Shown: positions 1 to 9,376, counted from the first letter of the stretch. The stretch is DNA of 64,000 nucleotides from Gemmataceae bacterium (GCA_009697105.1 SIAQ01000001.1:62001-126000); one strand, 5' to 3'. Notes: a model not told the origin generated them from the letters alone. A program made the numbers and translations.

Positions 1-1
1 G

Positions 2-1189
2 GGCATTTCCGTCGTCAATGCCGGGCATAATCATCCACGCATCCTGGCGGCGGCGCGAGCGCAGATGGACAAGCTGGTCCACGCAGCTTCGTGCATCTAC
101 CACGTTCCCGTCGTCGGGCAACTCGCCGAGCAACTCGCGCGGATTGTGCCGACCTCAACCGCCGCTTCGACCACCCATTCCGCCGAACCGCCTGCCACCA
201 AGGCGTTCTTCTGCAACTCCGGCGCGGAGGCGAACGAAGGCGCCATGCGGCTCGCCAAACAGCACACCGGGCGGCGCGAGATCGTCGCCCTCGCCTATGG
301 CTTTCATGGCCGCACGATCGGCACGCTGTCGATCACGGGCAACGTCGCGCGGAAGAAGAACAACGGCCCGTACCTCTCCGGGGTCGCTTTCGGGCCGGCG
401 CCCTACTGCTATCGTTGCCCGCTGAATCTGAAATATCCCTCGTGCGATCTCGCCTGTGCCAGCGCGCTCAACGACACGATTCGCGTCCAAACATCGGGTG
501 ACGTGGCGGCGTTCGTCGTCGAGCCGATTCTTGGCGAGGGCGGAATCATCACCCCGCCCGCTGACTATCTCACGCTCGCCGGCAGCATCATGCACGAGCA
601 CGGGGCGCTGCTCATCATTGACGAAGTGCAGACCGGGTTTGGCCGCACCGGCAGAATGTTCGGCGTCGAGCATTCGCCGAACGTCACCGTGGACATCATG
701 ACGATGGCGAAGGGCATCGCCGCCGGCTTTCCGCTCGGCGCATTCTCCGCGACCGAGAAAATCGCCGAGGCGATGAAGTCGGGCGATCACTTGTCAACAT
801 TCGGCGGCAACCCAATCGCCTGTGCCGCGGCCCTGGCGAACATCGCTGTGTTGCAAGACGAAGGCATGATCGAGAACACCAATCAACGAGGCGGTGAACT
901 AATGACACGCTGCCAGGCGATGGCGGACAAGCACATGCTCATTGGCGAAGTGCGTGGCCGCGGTTTGATGATCGGCCTGGAGTTGGTGAAGGACCGCACG
1001 TCGAAGGAACCCGCCGCGGCCGAGGCGAAAATGGTACGGGCGAAGATGCGCGAGCGCGGCATTCTCGTCGGTATCGGCGGCGTGTTCGGCAACGTCGTCC
1101 GATTGCAGCCGCCGCTCTCCATCACTGCCGATGAATGCGACCGCCTGGCGACAACGCTTGACAGTGTGCTGGACTTGCTTGGCGTTTAG
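2..1189 (+). CDS. Class III PLP-dependent aminotransferase, 5' end cut by window edge
   Basis: The reading frame is open from base 2 and reads GISVVNAGHNHPRILAAA before the first internal Met, so the true start lies upstream. Family motifs are clear: the CNSGAEANEGA cofactor-phosphate segment, HGRT, the LLIIDEVQTGFGRTG segment and the Schiff-base Lys (TMAKG, codon 710-712). These place it among omega-amino acid transaminases such as acetylornithine, 4-aminobutyrate or alanine-glyoxylate aminotransferases; the exact substrate cannot be read from sequence. A four-cysteine cluster (CYRC and CDLAC, within codons about 407-462) lies before the large-domain core. The gene ends in a degenerate family A' palindrome and converges on the zinc-ribbon gene at 1122-1544. 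Confidence 0.9.
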   Translation, partial: GISVVNAGHNHPRILAAARAQMDKLVHAASCIYHVPVVGQLAEQLARIVPTSTAASTTHSAEPPATKAFFCNSGAEANEGAMRLAKQHTGRREIVALAYGFHGRTIGTLSITGNVARKKNNGPYLSGVAFGPAPYCYRCPLNLKYPSCDLACASALNDTIRVQTSGDVAAFVVEPILGEGGIITPPADYLTLAGSIMHEHGALLIIDEVQTGFGRTGRMFGVEHSPNVTVDIMTMAKGIAAGFPLGAFSATEKIAEAMKSGDHLSTFGGNPIACAAALANIAVLQDEGMIENTNQRGGELMTRCQAMADKHMLIGEVRGRGLMIGLELVKDRTSKEPAAAEAKMVRAKMRERGILVGIGGVFGNVVRLQPPLSITADECDRLATTLDSVLDLLGV

Positions 1190-1544
1190 CGCTCGCATGG
1201 CCCACCGCGCGCGCGTCAAACGCCAAGCGATTACCGCAGCAATTAACGTTCGCCGTCACGATGTTGAGCGCACAGTATCCCGCGATCTTGCCTCGCATGC
1301 AACCAGGACAGGCGATTTCGTCTTTGCTCCAACTCATCCAGGCGACGAAAACAAACAAAAAGATCGGCATGGTGTAATACTTCATGCTGTCGGTCTCAAC
1401 ATGGCAATGCGGGCACGGAATGCGGGCGCCAAGCGGCAGGCTAGTCGTTGCCACGTTGAATTTTTGCTCGCACGTTGGGCAGTATCCGGTAACGGCCTCG
1501 TCGGGCATCAGCACGATATCGCAGGATAAGCAGCGCAGGGCCAT
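1122..1544 (-). CDS. Zinc-ribbon protein with one membrane segment, probably 3'-truncated
   Basis: The 140-residue frame starts at ATG 1544, eight bases after a GGAG that overlaps the stop of the upstream gene, so the two are translationally linked. It has three CxxC pairs (CLSC, CPTC, CPHC), a hydrophobic stretch (MPIFLFVFVAWMSW) and a fourth pair, CPGC. The sequence is coherent up to about GYCALNIVTAN. After that it runs through a degenerate palindromic repeat (about 1188-1230) and into the opposite-strand end of the aminotransferase gene. The last 45 residues (ASAKRQ and following) therefore look like repeat-derived read-through. I infer the original 3' end was lost. The function is unknown. 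Confidence 0.6.
   Translation of the reverse strand: MALRCLSCDIVLMPDEAVTGYCPTCEQKFNVATTSLPLGARIPCPHCHVETDSMKYYTMPIFLFVFVAWMSWSKDEIACPGCMRGKIAGYCALNIVTANVNCCGNRLAFDARAVGHASAKRQASPAHCQALSPGGRIHRQ
1188..1228. repeat. Degenerate family A' palindrome
   Basis: The left arm reads GTTTAGCGCTCGC just after the aminotransferase stop. The right arm is imperfect (GCGCGTCAAACG). It lies between convergent genes and is read through by the truncated zinc-ribbon gene. Confidence 0.55.
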
Positions 1545-1549
1545 GGTGT

Positions 1550-2230
1550 TCACTCCGATTTCGTAGTTGCACGCTTTCTCGCCAAGTACCAGTAACCGCC
1601 GATCAGACCAGCGATCGTCGCTATTCCAAAAAAGCCGCTGAGCAACGCAATCGCAAGAACCACGCCGACATTCGCCGACGCATCATCGACGTTGGCATGC
1701 TCGCCACGACGCACGCTGGCATTGCCGGAACGCAGGTCAAACGTCCAGGTTCGGCCATCGTTGACCTCGACAGCAATCGTCTCGGCGGCTTCGTCGAAGG
1801 TCGTCAGGCCATGCCAAATGCAGCTGGGGCACGCCTCCTTGATGGCACTCTTGTGGGCGAGTTCCGTGATCTTATATGAGCGAATCCGTTGGCCTTTGTG
1901 ATAGAATTGAACGCCGTCGCCGGTGCATTCGGCCGGATAGACGATGTTCGCCAGATACTCGCCATTGCGCGACAGGAATACTTCGCCCTCGAAGCCCATC
2001 GGTAGCATCCATATCGGTTTACGTGAGTTGTCGTTGGGGTAGAGGCCGCTCTGCGGATAGAGATCGTTGAGCTCGTTGGCGGCGTCCGGCCCGTTGGCTT
2101 TGGAATAGAGCATCACGAGCAGGTATTTGCCGCGGCCCATGACTTTCTTGTGCGAACGAAGCGGCGCCATTTCTGCCCAGGCGACGAGCGGGAGAAGCAA
2201 CACGATGAATAGTGAAAGGGTACGCGCCAT
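1550..2230 (-). CDS. Hypothetical exported protein with C-terminal membrane anchor
   Basis: The start is ATG 2230, preceded by GGAGAG five bases upstream. Longer in-frame readings run through the palindrome at 2264-2321 and are not credible. The 226-residue product has a signal peptide (MARTLSLFIVLLLPLVAWAE), an extracytoplasmic domain of about 160 residues with the cysteines ACPSC, and a C-terminal membrane helix near residues 190-215 followed by a basic tail (YLARKRATTKSE). I do not recognise the family. It lies downstream of the STAND/WD40 giant on the same strand and overlaps the zinc-ribbon frame below it, so these may be co-transcribed. Confidence 0.75.
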   Translation of the reverse strand: MARTLSLFIVLLLPLVAWAEMAPLRSHKKVMGRGKYLLVMLYSKANGPDAANELNDLYPQSGLYPNDNSRKPIWMLPMGFEGEVFLSRNGEYLANIVYPAECTGDGVQFYHKGQRIRSYKITELAHKSAIKEACPSCIWHGLTTFDEAAETIAVEVNDGRTWTFDLRSGNASVRRGEHANVDDASANVGVVLAIALLSGFFGIATIAGLIGGYWYLARKRATTKSE

Positions 2231-2263
2231 GCATCTCTCCGATTGAGAGTCGACTTCTATTTC

Positions 2264-2321
2264 TGCCGCTTGCGGCTTAGCGCTCGCGCCGCGTCGTGCG
2301 AGCGCTAAGCCGCAAGCGGCA
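2264..2321. repeat. Family A palindrome
   Basis: The arms of 24 bases at 2264-2287 and 2298-2321 (TGCCGCTTGCGGCTTAGCGC and its complement) surround a 10-base loop. It lies between two minus-strand genes and can form a strong hairpin. Confidence 0.9.
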
Positions 2322-2339
2322 AAAGAAAAATCCCATGCA

Positions 2340-5300
2340 CTATTTATCGATCCGCACGTTGGCCGTTCGCCAGATGCGGATCGTGCCGTCGCTGCCGGCT
2401 GAGGCGATGAACGATTGATCGGGCGCGATGGTGACGGTCCGCACCGCGCCGCGATGGCCGACGAGAGTGAATAATTCACCGGCGAAGTCGAAAATTTTGA
2501 CCGCGCCGTCGTCGCTGCCGGACGCGAGCAAGCCGCCTGTCTTGGGGTCGAAAGAGGACGCCAGCGCTCGCACCGGTTGGGCATGCGAGCGGATGAAGCG
2601 GCCGAAATTGGGTTCCATTTTGATGTTGGCGACACGTTCGTGCGGGTCGACGGAAACGATGCGTATCATCTGGTCCGTGCCGGCCGAGACCATGGCGATG
2701 CCTGATTCAGGATGGTCGCCGCGGGTGGCGAAGATTGCGAGGGATAACGCATCAATGCCGCCGTTGTGCAAGTCGGAAACCGTGCGGACGTCTTTCCTGT
2801 CGGTTTCGCCCAAACAAACGAGGCCGTCCTTGCCCGCGGAGACAAACGTGCGGCCATCACGTGTGAACTCGACGGAGCGAACGGCGTCCTTGTGGCCGCG
2901 ATAGATTTCTTTTTCCTTGCCAGCCTCGGCGTCCCACAGGATGACCGTGGCATCCTCGCTGCCGGAGAGGAACAGGCTCGCTTTGTCGGCGTTCGGATGA
3001 AACGCGACGGCGGTGACGGCTTTCGTGTGTGCGGACAGCGTGTGCTTCTCGGCCGCCTGCCAGCCTTGTTTGTCGCTGTATTCGAGTTGCCAAATCTTGA
3101 TCGTGCCTTTGCCTTTGTCATCGCGCGTACCGGCGGCCAAGAATTGCTTTTCCTTATGCGACGAGAACGCCAGCGAGGTGACACCAGCGCCTGCATTGGG
3201 CAGCGTGGCGAGCGCTTTGCTGGTTTTGGCGTCCCAGAGTTTCACGCTGCCGTCCTTGCCTGCCGATGCGAGCAACATGCGATTGCGGTCGAGCGCAAGG
3301 GCCTCGACGCCGTCGGAATGTGCGGTGATGACGTCCACGCCGGCGGGATGATCGATGTGCCACAGTCTAGCCGACTGATCGATGCTGCCGGTGACGAGCG
3401 TCGTCCCGTCCTTGGTGAGCGTGAGCGCGAGGACGGCACCGAGATGGCCGAGGTAGTGGTGCTTTTCCTTACCGGTCCCGACATCCCAGACACGGACGAT
3501 ATGATCCCTGCCACCAGTGACGGCGGTTTTTCCATCGCCGGAAATGGCCACGGACAGGACGCCGGCGCCGTGCTGGATGGCGGGCTGAGTCTCCTTGCCG
3601 TCGGCTGCGTTCCAGAAGCGGACAACGCCGACGTCTCGACCGAGCTTGACATCGACGCCCGCCGTCGCGATGGTCTTGCCGTCGGCAGTGATCGCGAGAG
3701 CGTGGAGCGTTTGCTGGCCGGATGCGATGGTGTTGCGCTTGACGCCGCTTTGGCCGTCCCAGGTGATGAGTTGGCCTTTAGCGTCAACGCTGGCGAGTGT
3801 TTTCGCATCGGCGTCGAAGGCGAGCGCCAGCACCGGCACGCCGTGATCCTTGAGCGTTTGCTTCTGTTTGTCGGCGGCGATGTCCCAGAGGATCACCGTG
3901 CCGTCGTTCGATGCAGAGGCCAGGGTGTTGCCGTCTTTGCCGAACGCCAGACCGTTGACGGCATCGGTGTGGGCTTCGAGGGTTCTGGCAGCCTTGTCGA
4001 TGACGACAAAATCGGTTTTGAGGCCGGCGAGATCGTAGAGGGTGATGTTCTTATCTTTGCCAGCGACAGCGAGCGTTTTGCCGTCGTGAGAGAGGGCGAT
4101 GGCGTGCATCGGCGTTTTCGGGCCGTTGATGGTAGCGAGCTTGTCGCGGGTTTCGAGGTTCCAGATTTGCGATGTGCCGTCGTTGCTGGTGGTGGCGGCG
4201 CGTTTGCCATCGGGGGTGATCGCCACGGCAACGACCGGACCGCGATGGCCTGCTAGCAATAATTGCTCGCCGTTGATGCGTTTCCACAAGTGTTTCCACT
4301 CAAAGCCACGCAGGTTTTCGAACTTGGATCTCGCCTCAGCGTGCGATCGCGTGGCCGGTTGCGACAGCAATAACTGGCGGGCTCGCAGGGCATTCTCGGT
4401 TTGCATCGCCTGGTCGGCCTGAGCAAGCAATCCCAGGTACTGCGGCCGGCGCGACAGGGCGATCTGTTCCTCAAGTTTAGCATGAATCTTTTTGGCCTCG
4501 TCAATTACTTTCTCGAGCTTGGCCGTCGTTTCCGGATCTTCGGCGCCCTGCCGAGTGAAATAGTAGGTCAAGGAGGCTGATAGGAAACACAGCGGACCCA
4601 TGAGCCAGATAACCAGGTCCATTACCTTGGAACGCGCGAGCGAGTTGGCCGACTTCTCTTCAGCACACTTACGGCCAAGTTGCGCCAGGCTATCCTGGGC
4701 GAGGCTGACGATGAGTTCCTGCTTGCCCTGGATCCAAAAGTTCTGGATCTCGAACAGGCCCAACTCGTCCGCTGCACGATTTACGATATCCGCAACCGGT
4801 CGGCCTGACGCCTTCCAGTGGTGGCTGAGGTCGCTCGCGGGAATGAGATCGCGATCGAGCGTGCCATCGGCATTGCTGGTGCACAGGCTGAGCAACAGGT
4901 CGCGCATGGCGACGCTTTCCGCCGAGCTTAGCCTGAGCGTTTTGATTTTCGCATCAAAGCATTTGCTGAGCGCTTCGCGGATGCCGCCGAACGCCTTCAT
5001 ATCGACAACGCGCAGAACACTTTGCTTCTTGGCGACGATTTCATTTTCATAAAGCAACGCTCCGACCGCCTGCAGGATCGGCAACGGACTGAGATAATTC
5101 TCGCTCGCATAGGTTGCGACATCCGACGCGATCTGGTGAGTCGCACCGGGCTCGAAGGAGAAGCGATACTTTTGGAACGGCACGACGTTGGCGAACGGGA
5201 TGTCCTCGCGGTTCGTCGGGTAGAGCAAGGCATCGCCCATCTCCGCATAGGAGAGCGGGCGCAAGTAGAAGGACCGCCAATCAGCCGGCGCATGTCCGCT

Positions 5301-7139
5301 TGCGAAAAGATCGAGCAATCGACCCAGCGATTGCGTTCGCACGGTGTAAATGATCTTGCAGCGCGGCGCCGCTTGGCCGAGCCGTTCGAGCATGGCGATC
5401 GCTTTCTGCCGACGCACTTCCTGATGCGGCTTGCGCACCTGCGTCAACAGGTCCTCGCCCTGATCGATGGCGATTACCAACTCGAACGGCAGCACTCGTG
5501 TGACGGCATCGAGCGCCAGGCCGAGCAGGTCGGCATTATCTCGCAGGGCAATCCACAGGTCGGACATACTGACGTCGTCTGGCGTCGGTTCGTCACCCAG
5601 GCCGTTTGCGGGATTTGTTGACACGCCATTCGCGCCAACCGGCGATTGGATCGATGTGTTGATCGCGGGCTGCCGGCCGGACACCGTGCCGCGCAGAATG
5701 CTCGGTAAATCGACGGTGACTGTCTGCCCCGAAGGCGTGGTGTAGGAAAGCGGCTGTGCACAATAGCACGATAGTGCATCGGCGAATTGCCCGGCCAAGT
5801 CGCTCGTGCTGCGCAACACCAGCCAAGGCAGAGCGATTTCCGGCGTGGCATCACCGCTCGTCGGCGTGCGGTCACGCAAGACGCGATAGCCGATGCTGTC
5901 AAACTCCAGCGCCGGCAGCAGCCCTGCCTGGAGATACGATGTTTTACCTACAGACGGTGCACCATGCAGAAACACGCCGACCGTATCGGGGCGATCGCAA
6001 TGAATCGCGCCGCGGATAGCATCGGACTCGCGGCCGAAAAACAACGCACGATCGGCGAGATCATAAGCCGCGAACGGCCGATACGGCGACGCCGGCAGCG
6101 GCAGCGGCTTGCTAACGATGGAAGGCGTGAACGCCGCCGAGCCTTCGCCAACGACGCGCAATTGCGGCGGGCAGAATGCGGTAAGCGCCAACCCGGCGCC
6201 GCCGAAATCGGAACGCACAGAACGGAGGATTTCCCCCAGCGACCTGCCGCCCTCGACAAATCGCTTGACCAACGCCTGAGCCACTTCAAATGCCTTGGCC
6301 GCCGACACGAGCGTCTCATTGGCGACCAGTCCATTGAACCTGGTAGTCGCTTCCGCAATCGTTGCCTGCCAGGCAGCCTGCTGATTCACGTCGCCGAGGC
6401 CAAGCAGCACGACGAGCGGATCGGGGTTGCCGTGCGGCGCCTCTTCAATGTTCTCGCTGAGTTGCGCGGGCGTGAGAGTCTCATTGCCAATGTAAAATGT
6501 GCCGTCGGCAAAGCGAGCGAAGACCACCACAACATCGGGTGCGTTTCGCGCGAAACTGGCGAGCGCCTCTTGTGCCGATTCAATGACGAGATTGGCCTTC
6601 TCGAGTCCGGCAAGGTCGGCTCGAAAATTCGCGCCAATGCGCTTTGTCGATTCGGGATCGACGAGCCATTTTTGCGTGGGAAACGATTGCACGGGGTTTT
6701 GCCGCAACGGATTGACGCGCCGTCCCGCAGCCAGGCTGAAACGCGTCCCCCAGAATCGCTGGGCCGTGTCGGTCGTCGCGGGGATTTCCTCGACGAGCAC
6801 ATTCCACGCGATCCGGCCCGGCAGATCGGTGAGGAATTCGATCGCCTCAATAGTGTTGCCTTGCATCAGACCCGACAGCCAGCTGCGTGCCTCGATCGCG
6901 GCGCCGGCATTAGCCCCGGCATCGACGCGGAACAGCGATTTGTACAGCTGATAGCCGAGCTGCGCCAATTCCGCCGGCCCGGCGTTGGCGATCCGCGGAT
7001 GTATCTGGTCAGCGATGCGCAACAGGCTGGCGCGTTCGTCGCCTTCAACGTGGTAAGGCGGGAACGATGCGACCCCGTCGGACCAGATGAAGGTGATACG
7101 GTCTTTACGATGCAGTACTTGACAAACGATTCGCGCCAC
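2340..7139 (-). CDS. Giant CHAT-like / STAND NTPase / membrane / WD40 protein
   Basis: The start is GTG 7139 with an ideal GGGAGG five bases upstream. The product has 1599 residues. Residues about 1-335 end in the layout of CHAT (caspase-like) domains (GEILRSVR then LTAFCPPQLRV), but the usual catalytic His and Cys motifs are not visible. Residues about 350-820 form a STAND-type NTPase with Walker A GAPSVGKT (393-400) and Walker B VIAIDQGEDLL (about 555-565). One membrane helix follows at about 839-861 and a coiled coil at about 865-900. From about 955 to the end I count 14 WD40 repeats, enough for two seven-bladed propellers. The architecture fits a membrane-tethered signalling or conflict-type sensor; the ligand and output are unknown. 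Confidence 0.85.
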   Translation of the reverse strand: MARIVCQVLHRKDRITFIWSDGVASFPPYHVEGDERASLLRIADQIHPRIANAGPAELAQLGYQLYKSLFRVDAGANAGAAIEARSWLSGLMQGNTIEAIEFLTDLPGRIAWNVLVEEIPATTDTAQRFWGTRFSLAAGRRVNPLRQNPVQSFPTQKWLVDPESTKRIGANFRADLAGLEKANLVIESAQEALASFARNAPDVVVVFARFADGTFYIGNETLTPAQLSENIEEAPHGNPDPLVVLLGLGDVNQQAAWQATIAEATTRFNGLVANETLVSAAKAFEVAQALVKRFVEGGRSLGEILRSVRSDFGGAGLALTAFCPPQLRVVGEGSAAFTPSIVSKPLPLPASPYRPFAAYDLADRALFFGRESDAIRGAIHCDRPDTVGVFLHGAPSVGKTSYLQAGLLPALEFDSIGYRVLRDRTPTSGDATPEIALPWLVLRSTSDLAGQFADALSCYCAQPLSYTTPSGQTVTVDLPSILRGTVSGRQPAINTSIQSPVGANGVSTNPANGLGDEPTPDDVSMSDLWIALRDNADLLGLALDAVTRVLPFELVIAIDQGEDLLTQVRKPHQEVRRQKAIAMLERLGQAAPRCKIIYTVRTQSLGRLLDLFASGHAPADWRSFYLRPLSYAEMGDALLYPTNREDIPFANVVPFQKYRFSFEPGATHQIASDVATYASENYLSPLPILQAVGALLYENEIVAKKQSVLRVVDMKAFGGIREALSKCFDAKIKTLRLSSAESVAMRDLLLSLCTSNADGTLDRDLIPASDLSHHWKASGRPVADIVNRAADELGLFEIQNFWIQGKQELIVSLAQDSLAQLGRKCAEEKSANSLARSKVMDLVIWLMGPLCFLSASLTYYFTRQGAEDPETTAKLEKVIDEAKKIHAKLEEQIALSRRPQYLGLLAQADQAMQTENALRARQLLLSQPATRSHAEARSKFENLRGFEWKHLWKRINGEQLLLAGHRGPVVAVAITPDGKRAATTSNDGTSQIWNLETRDKLATINGPKTPMHAIALSHDGKTLAVAGKDKNITLYDLAGLKTDFVVIDKAARTLEAHTDAVNGLAFGKDGNTLASASNDGTVILWDIAADKQKQTLKDHGVPVLALAFDADAKTLASVDAKGQLITWDGQSGVKRNTIASGQQTLHALAITADGKTIATAGVDVKLGRDVGVVRFWNAADGKETQPAIQHGAGVLSVAISGDGKTAVTGGRDHIVRVWDVGTGKEKHHYLGHLGAVLALTLTKDGTTLVTGSIDQSARLWHIDHPAGVDVITAHSDGVEALALDRNRMLLASAGKDGSVKLWDAKTSKALATLPNAGAGVTSLAFSSHKEKQFLAAGTRDDKGKGTIKIWQLEYSDKQGWQAAEKHTLSAHTKAVTAVAFHPNADKASLFLSGSEDATVILWDAEAGKEKEIYRGHKDAVRSVEFTRDGRTFVSAGKDGLVCLGETDRKDVRTVSDLHNGGIDALSLAIFATRGDHPESGIAMVSAGTDQMIRIVSVDPHERVANIKMEPNFGRFIRSHAQPVRALASSFDPKTGGLLASGSDDGAVKIFDFAGELFTLVGHRGAVRTVTIAPDQSFIASAGSDGTIRIWRTANVRIDK

Positions 7140-7281
7140 CGCGGCCTCCCGGTATCATGCAAAAAACGCCTGTAGAGGTCGCGACAGTTCTTGTTTGTGT
7201 GCCGAGTGTCGGGAACATCATCGCGATCCAGGCGTTGAGTTGGTTTATGTACTAAACTCAGATAAGGGAAGCGCGTGTTTT

Positions 7282-7363
7282 GTTTAGCCGCTCGCCTTTG
7301 GCGAGCGCGAACGTGTCGGAACGCGAGTTGATGTCCGCGCTCGCCGAAGGCGAGCGGCTAAAC
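7282..7363. repeat. Family B palindrome with self-complementary arms
   Basis: It begins GTTTAGCCGCTCGCC and ends with the complement. Each arm contains its own inverted repeat (CGCTCGCC / GGCGAGCG). It lies between the divergent STAND/WD40 gene and the toroid-DUF362 gene, ending just before the latter's Shine-Dalgarno. Confidence 0.88.
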
Positions 7364-7377
7364 GATGAGGAAAAATA

Positions 7378-9294
7378 GTGATCGACCTGAAACCGCATTT
7401 CGAAACCTTGGCGAGCACGTTGAACCCGACGGGCGGCTGGAGCTACGCGCCCGGTCACAGCTCGCAGCTTGAACCGAGCTGTCTCGGGCTGCTCGCGCTG
7501 TCGCTCGAACCGGAGCGCTACGCCGACGCCATCGCCAAAACGCTCACTTTCATTGCCGCCGGCGGCAACGCCGACGGCAGCTACCGTCAGCACGATGGCC
7601 GAGCCGAGGCGATTTGGCCGACCTCGCTCGTGCTGTTTGTCAAATCCACGCTTTCCATCACGGACGTTGCGAGGACCGCGAACTATCTTCTCGCCACCCG
7701 CGCCAAGGTGCCCGACGAGCCCGAAACCAGCGAATTGCACGACATGAACGTCAATCTGATCGGTTGGCCCTGGGCCGAGGCGAACTTCTCGTGGGTTGAG
7801 CCAACTTCCTGGGCATGCCTGGCACTACGCAACCTCGGCCTCGGCGAGCATCCGCGCGTCGTCGAAGGGATCAAGCTCCTGCTCGATCGCGCTTTCGACA
7901 CCGGCGGCGTCAACTACGGCAACCGCCGAATTCTTGGCAAAATGACCGACCCAATTCCCGGCCCGACTGCGTTGATGCTCATCGCGCTGCAAGGCGAAAA
8001 CCATCCGCGCCTGCCCGCAGCCGTGCGCTACCTCATCGAACAGATCCGCACCGACGACCTCGATCACCTGTGCTGGGCCAAACTCGCGCTCGATCTGTAC
8101 CGCGACCTGCCCGATGTCGAGGCGACGCTTGCGAAACTCGACGACCAAATCCTCGCCGCCGTCGAGAAACGCCAACAGCTCGGCTGGCTCAGGCAAAGCT
8201 GCTACCGCCAGGCGCTGACCGTCCTCGCGCTCGGCGTCGAAAAACGCAACTTCTTCCGCCTGCAACCATCGGTCCAATCGGCTGCTTTCAAGATGGATGC
8301 ATCGACCATTAGCCCCTCCGGCCCATCGATCATCCAGCGTGTCGGCTCGTGGTTTCGCCGATTCCTGTTGCGCGCAACCAGCAACGTGAAGCCGCTGCCG
8401 GCGAACTCCGCGGTGCACATCGCCCGAGCCGGCAGCTACGACGACGACCTGACCGCGATTTTGCAGAAGCAGTACGAATCGTTCCGCGCCACGGTTCCGC
8501 TCAAGGGCAAGCGCGTCGTCTTGAAGCCGAACCTCGTCGAATGGCATCGCGACAAGGTCATCAACACGCATCCGAAATTCGTCGGCGCCGTCATCGAGAT
8601 GTGCAAGCGCGAAGGCGCCGCCGAGGTGATCGTCGCGGAAGGGCCGGGGCACTGGCGGAACGTCGAGTATCTCGTCACCGAGAGCGGCCTGGGCGATGTG
8701 CTCAAAGAGCACGATGTGCGGTTCGTGGACATCAATCACGATGAGCCGGTGAAGCTGCCGAACATGGGCCAACTTACGAATCTCGATTATCTCTACATGT
8801 CGAGCACGCTCGCCAATGCCGACGTCGTCATCTCGCTGCCCAAACTCAAGACGCACCACTGGGCCGGGGCGACGCTGTCGCTCAAGAATCTCTTTGGCAC
8901 GCTGCCAGGCATCTATTATGGTTGGCCGAAGAACGAGTTGCACTGGCGTGGCATCCACAACAGCATCGTCGATATCGCTCTGACGCGCACGCCGGAGTTG
9001 GCGATCGTGGATGGCATCATCGGCATGGAAGGCGACGGCCCGCTCAACGGCACGGCGAAGCCGTTCGGCGCGATCATCATGGGCCATGACCTTGTCGCCG
9101 CCGATGCCACCTGCTGCCGACTGATGATGCTCGACCCCGACAAGATCGGGTACCTCGTCCTCGGCGCGATGAAGAAACTGGGCCGCATGAAGGAGGCCGA
9201 GATCGCGCAGCTCGGCGAGACGATTGCATCGCTGGCGCAACCGTTCGCTACGGTGCCGCACCTGGATGATCTGCGCATGCGGAAGTCGGCATAA
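7378..9294 (+). CDS. Terpenoid-cyclase-like toroid fused to DUF362 domain
   Basis: The start is GTG 7378, seven bases after GAGG. The 638-residue product has two parts. Residues about 1-300 resemble the alpha/alpha toroid of prenyltransferase/squalene-oxidase repeat proteins (GGWSYAPG, DGSYRQHDG, WAEANFSWVEPTSWACLALR). Residues about 340-638 form a DUF362 domain (KGKRVVLKPNLVEWH, VISLPKLKTHHWAGATLSLK, DGIIGMEGDGPLNG, DLVAADATCCRLM). Many DUF362 proteins carry ferredoxin-type clusters, but none is visible here. There is no signal peptide, so it is probably cytoplasmic. The substrate is unknown. Confidence 0.85.
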   Translation: MIDLKPHFETLASTLNPTGGWSYAPGHSSQLEPSCLGLLALSLEPERYADAIAKTLTFIAAGGNADGSYRQHDGRAEAIWPTSLVLFVKSTLSITDVARTANYLLATRAKVPDEPETSELHDMNVNLIGWPWAEANFSWVEPTSWACLALRNLGLGEHPRVVEGIKLLLDRAFDTGGVNYGNRRILGKMTDPIPGPTALMLIALQGENHPRLPAAVRYLIEQIRTDDLDHLCWAKLALDLYRDLPDVEATLAKLDDQILAAVEKRQQLGWLRQSCYRQALTVLALGVEKRNFFRLQPSVQSAAFKMDASTISPSGPSIIQRVGSWFRRFLLRATSNVKPLPANSAVHIARAGSYDDDLTAILQKQYESFRATVPLKGKRVVLKPNLVEWHRDKVINTHPKFVGAVIEMCKREGAAEVIVAEGPGHWRNVEYLVTESGLGDVLKEHDVRFVDINHDEPVKLPNMGQLTNLDYLYMSSTLANADVVISLPKLKTHHWAGATLSLKNLFGTLPGIYYGWPKNELHWRGIHNSIVDIALTRTPELAIVDGIIGMEGDGPLNGTAKPFGAIIMGHDLVAADATCCRLMMLDPDKIGYLVLGAMKKLGRMKEAEIAQLGETIASLAQPFATVPHLDDLRMRKSA

Positions 9295-9296
9295 CA

Positions 9297-9376
9297 GCCC
9301 TCGACCCCAGAGCCGGAAGCGTAAGCGACGGTGTATTTTATCCGTCGCTTACGCTTCCGGATCTGGGGTCGAGGGC
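9297..9376. repeat. Family C palindrome, terminator-like
   Basis: The 35-base arms at 9297-9331 and 9342-9376 (core GGAAGCGTAAGCGACGG) flank a 10-base loop. It starts two bases after the stop of the toroid-DUF362 gene, so it is a likely transcription end or mRNA 3' stabiliser. No clear T tract follows. Confidence 0.88.

Noticed and set aside
2766-4256. 496-residue open frame antisense to the WD40 repeats
   Set aside because: It mirrors WD40 coding repeats and has no independent signal.
5787-7175. 462-residue open frame antisense to the STAND region
   Set aside because: Arg-rich shadow frame. The sense strand encodes Walker motifs.
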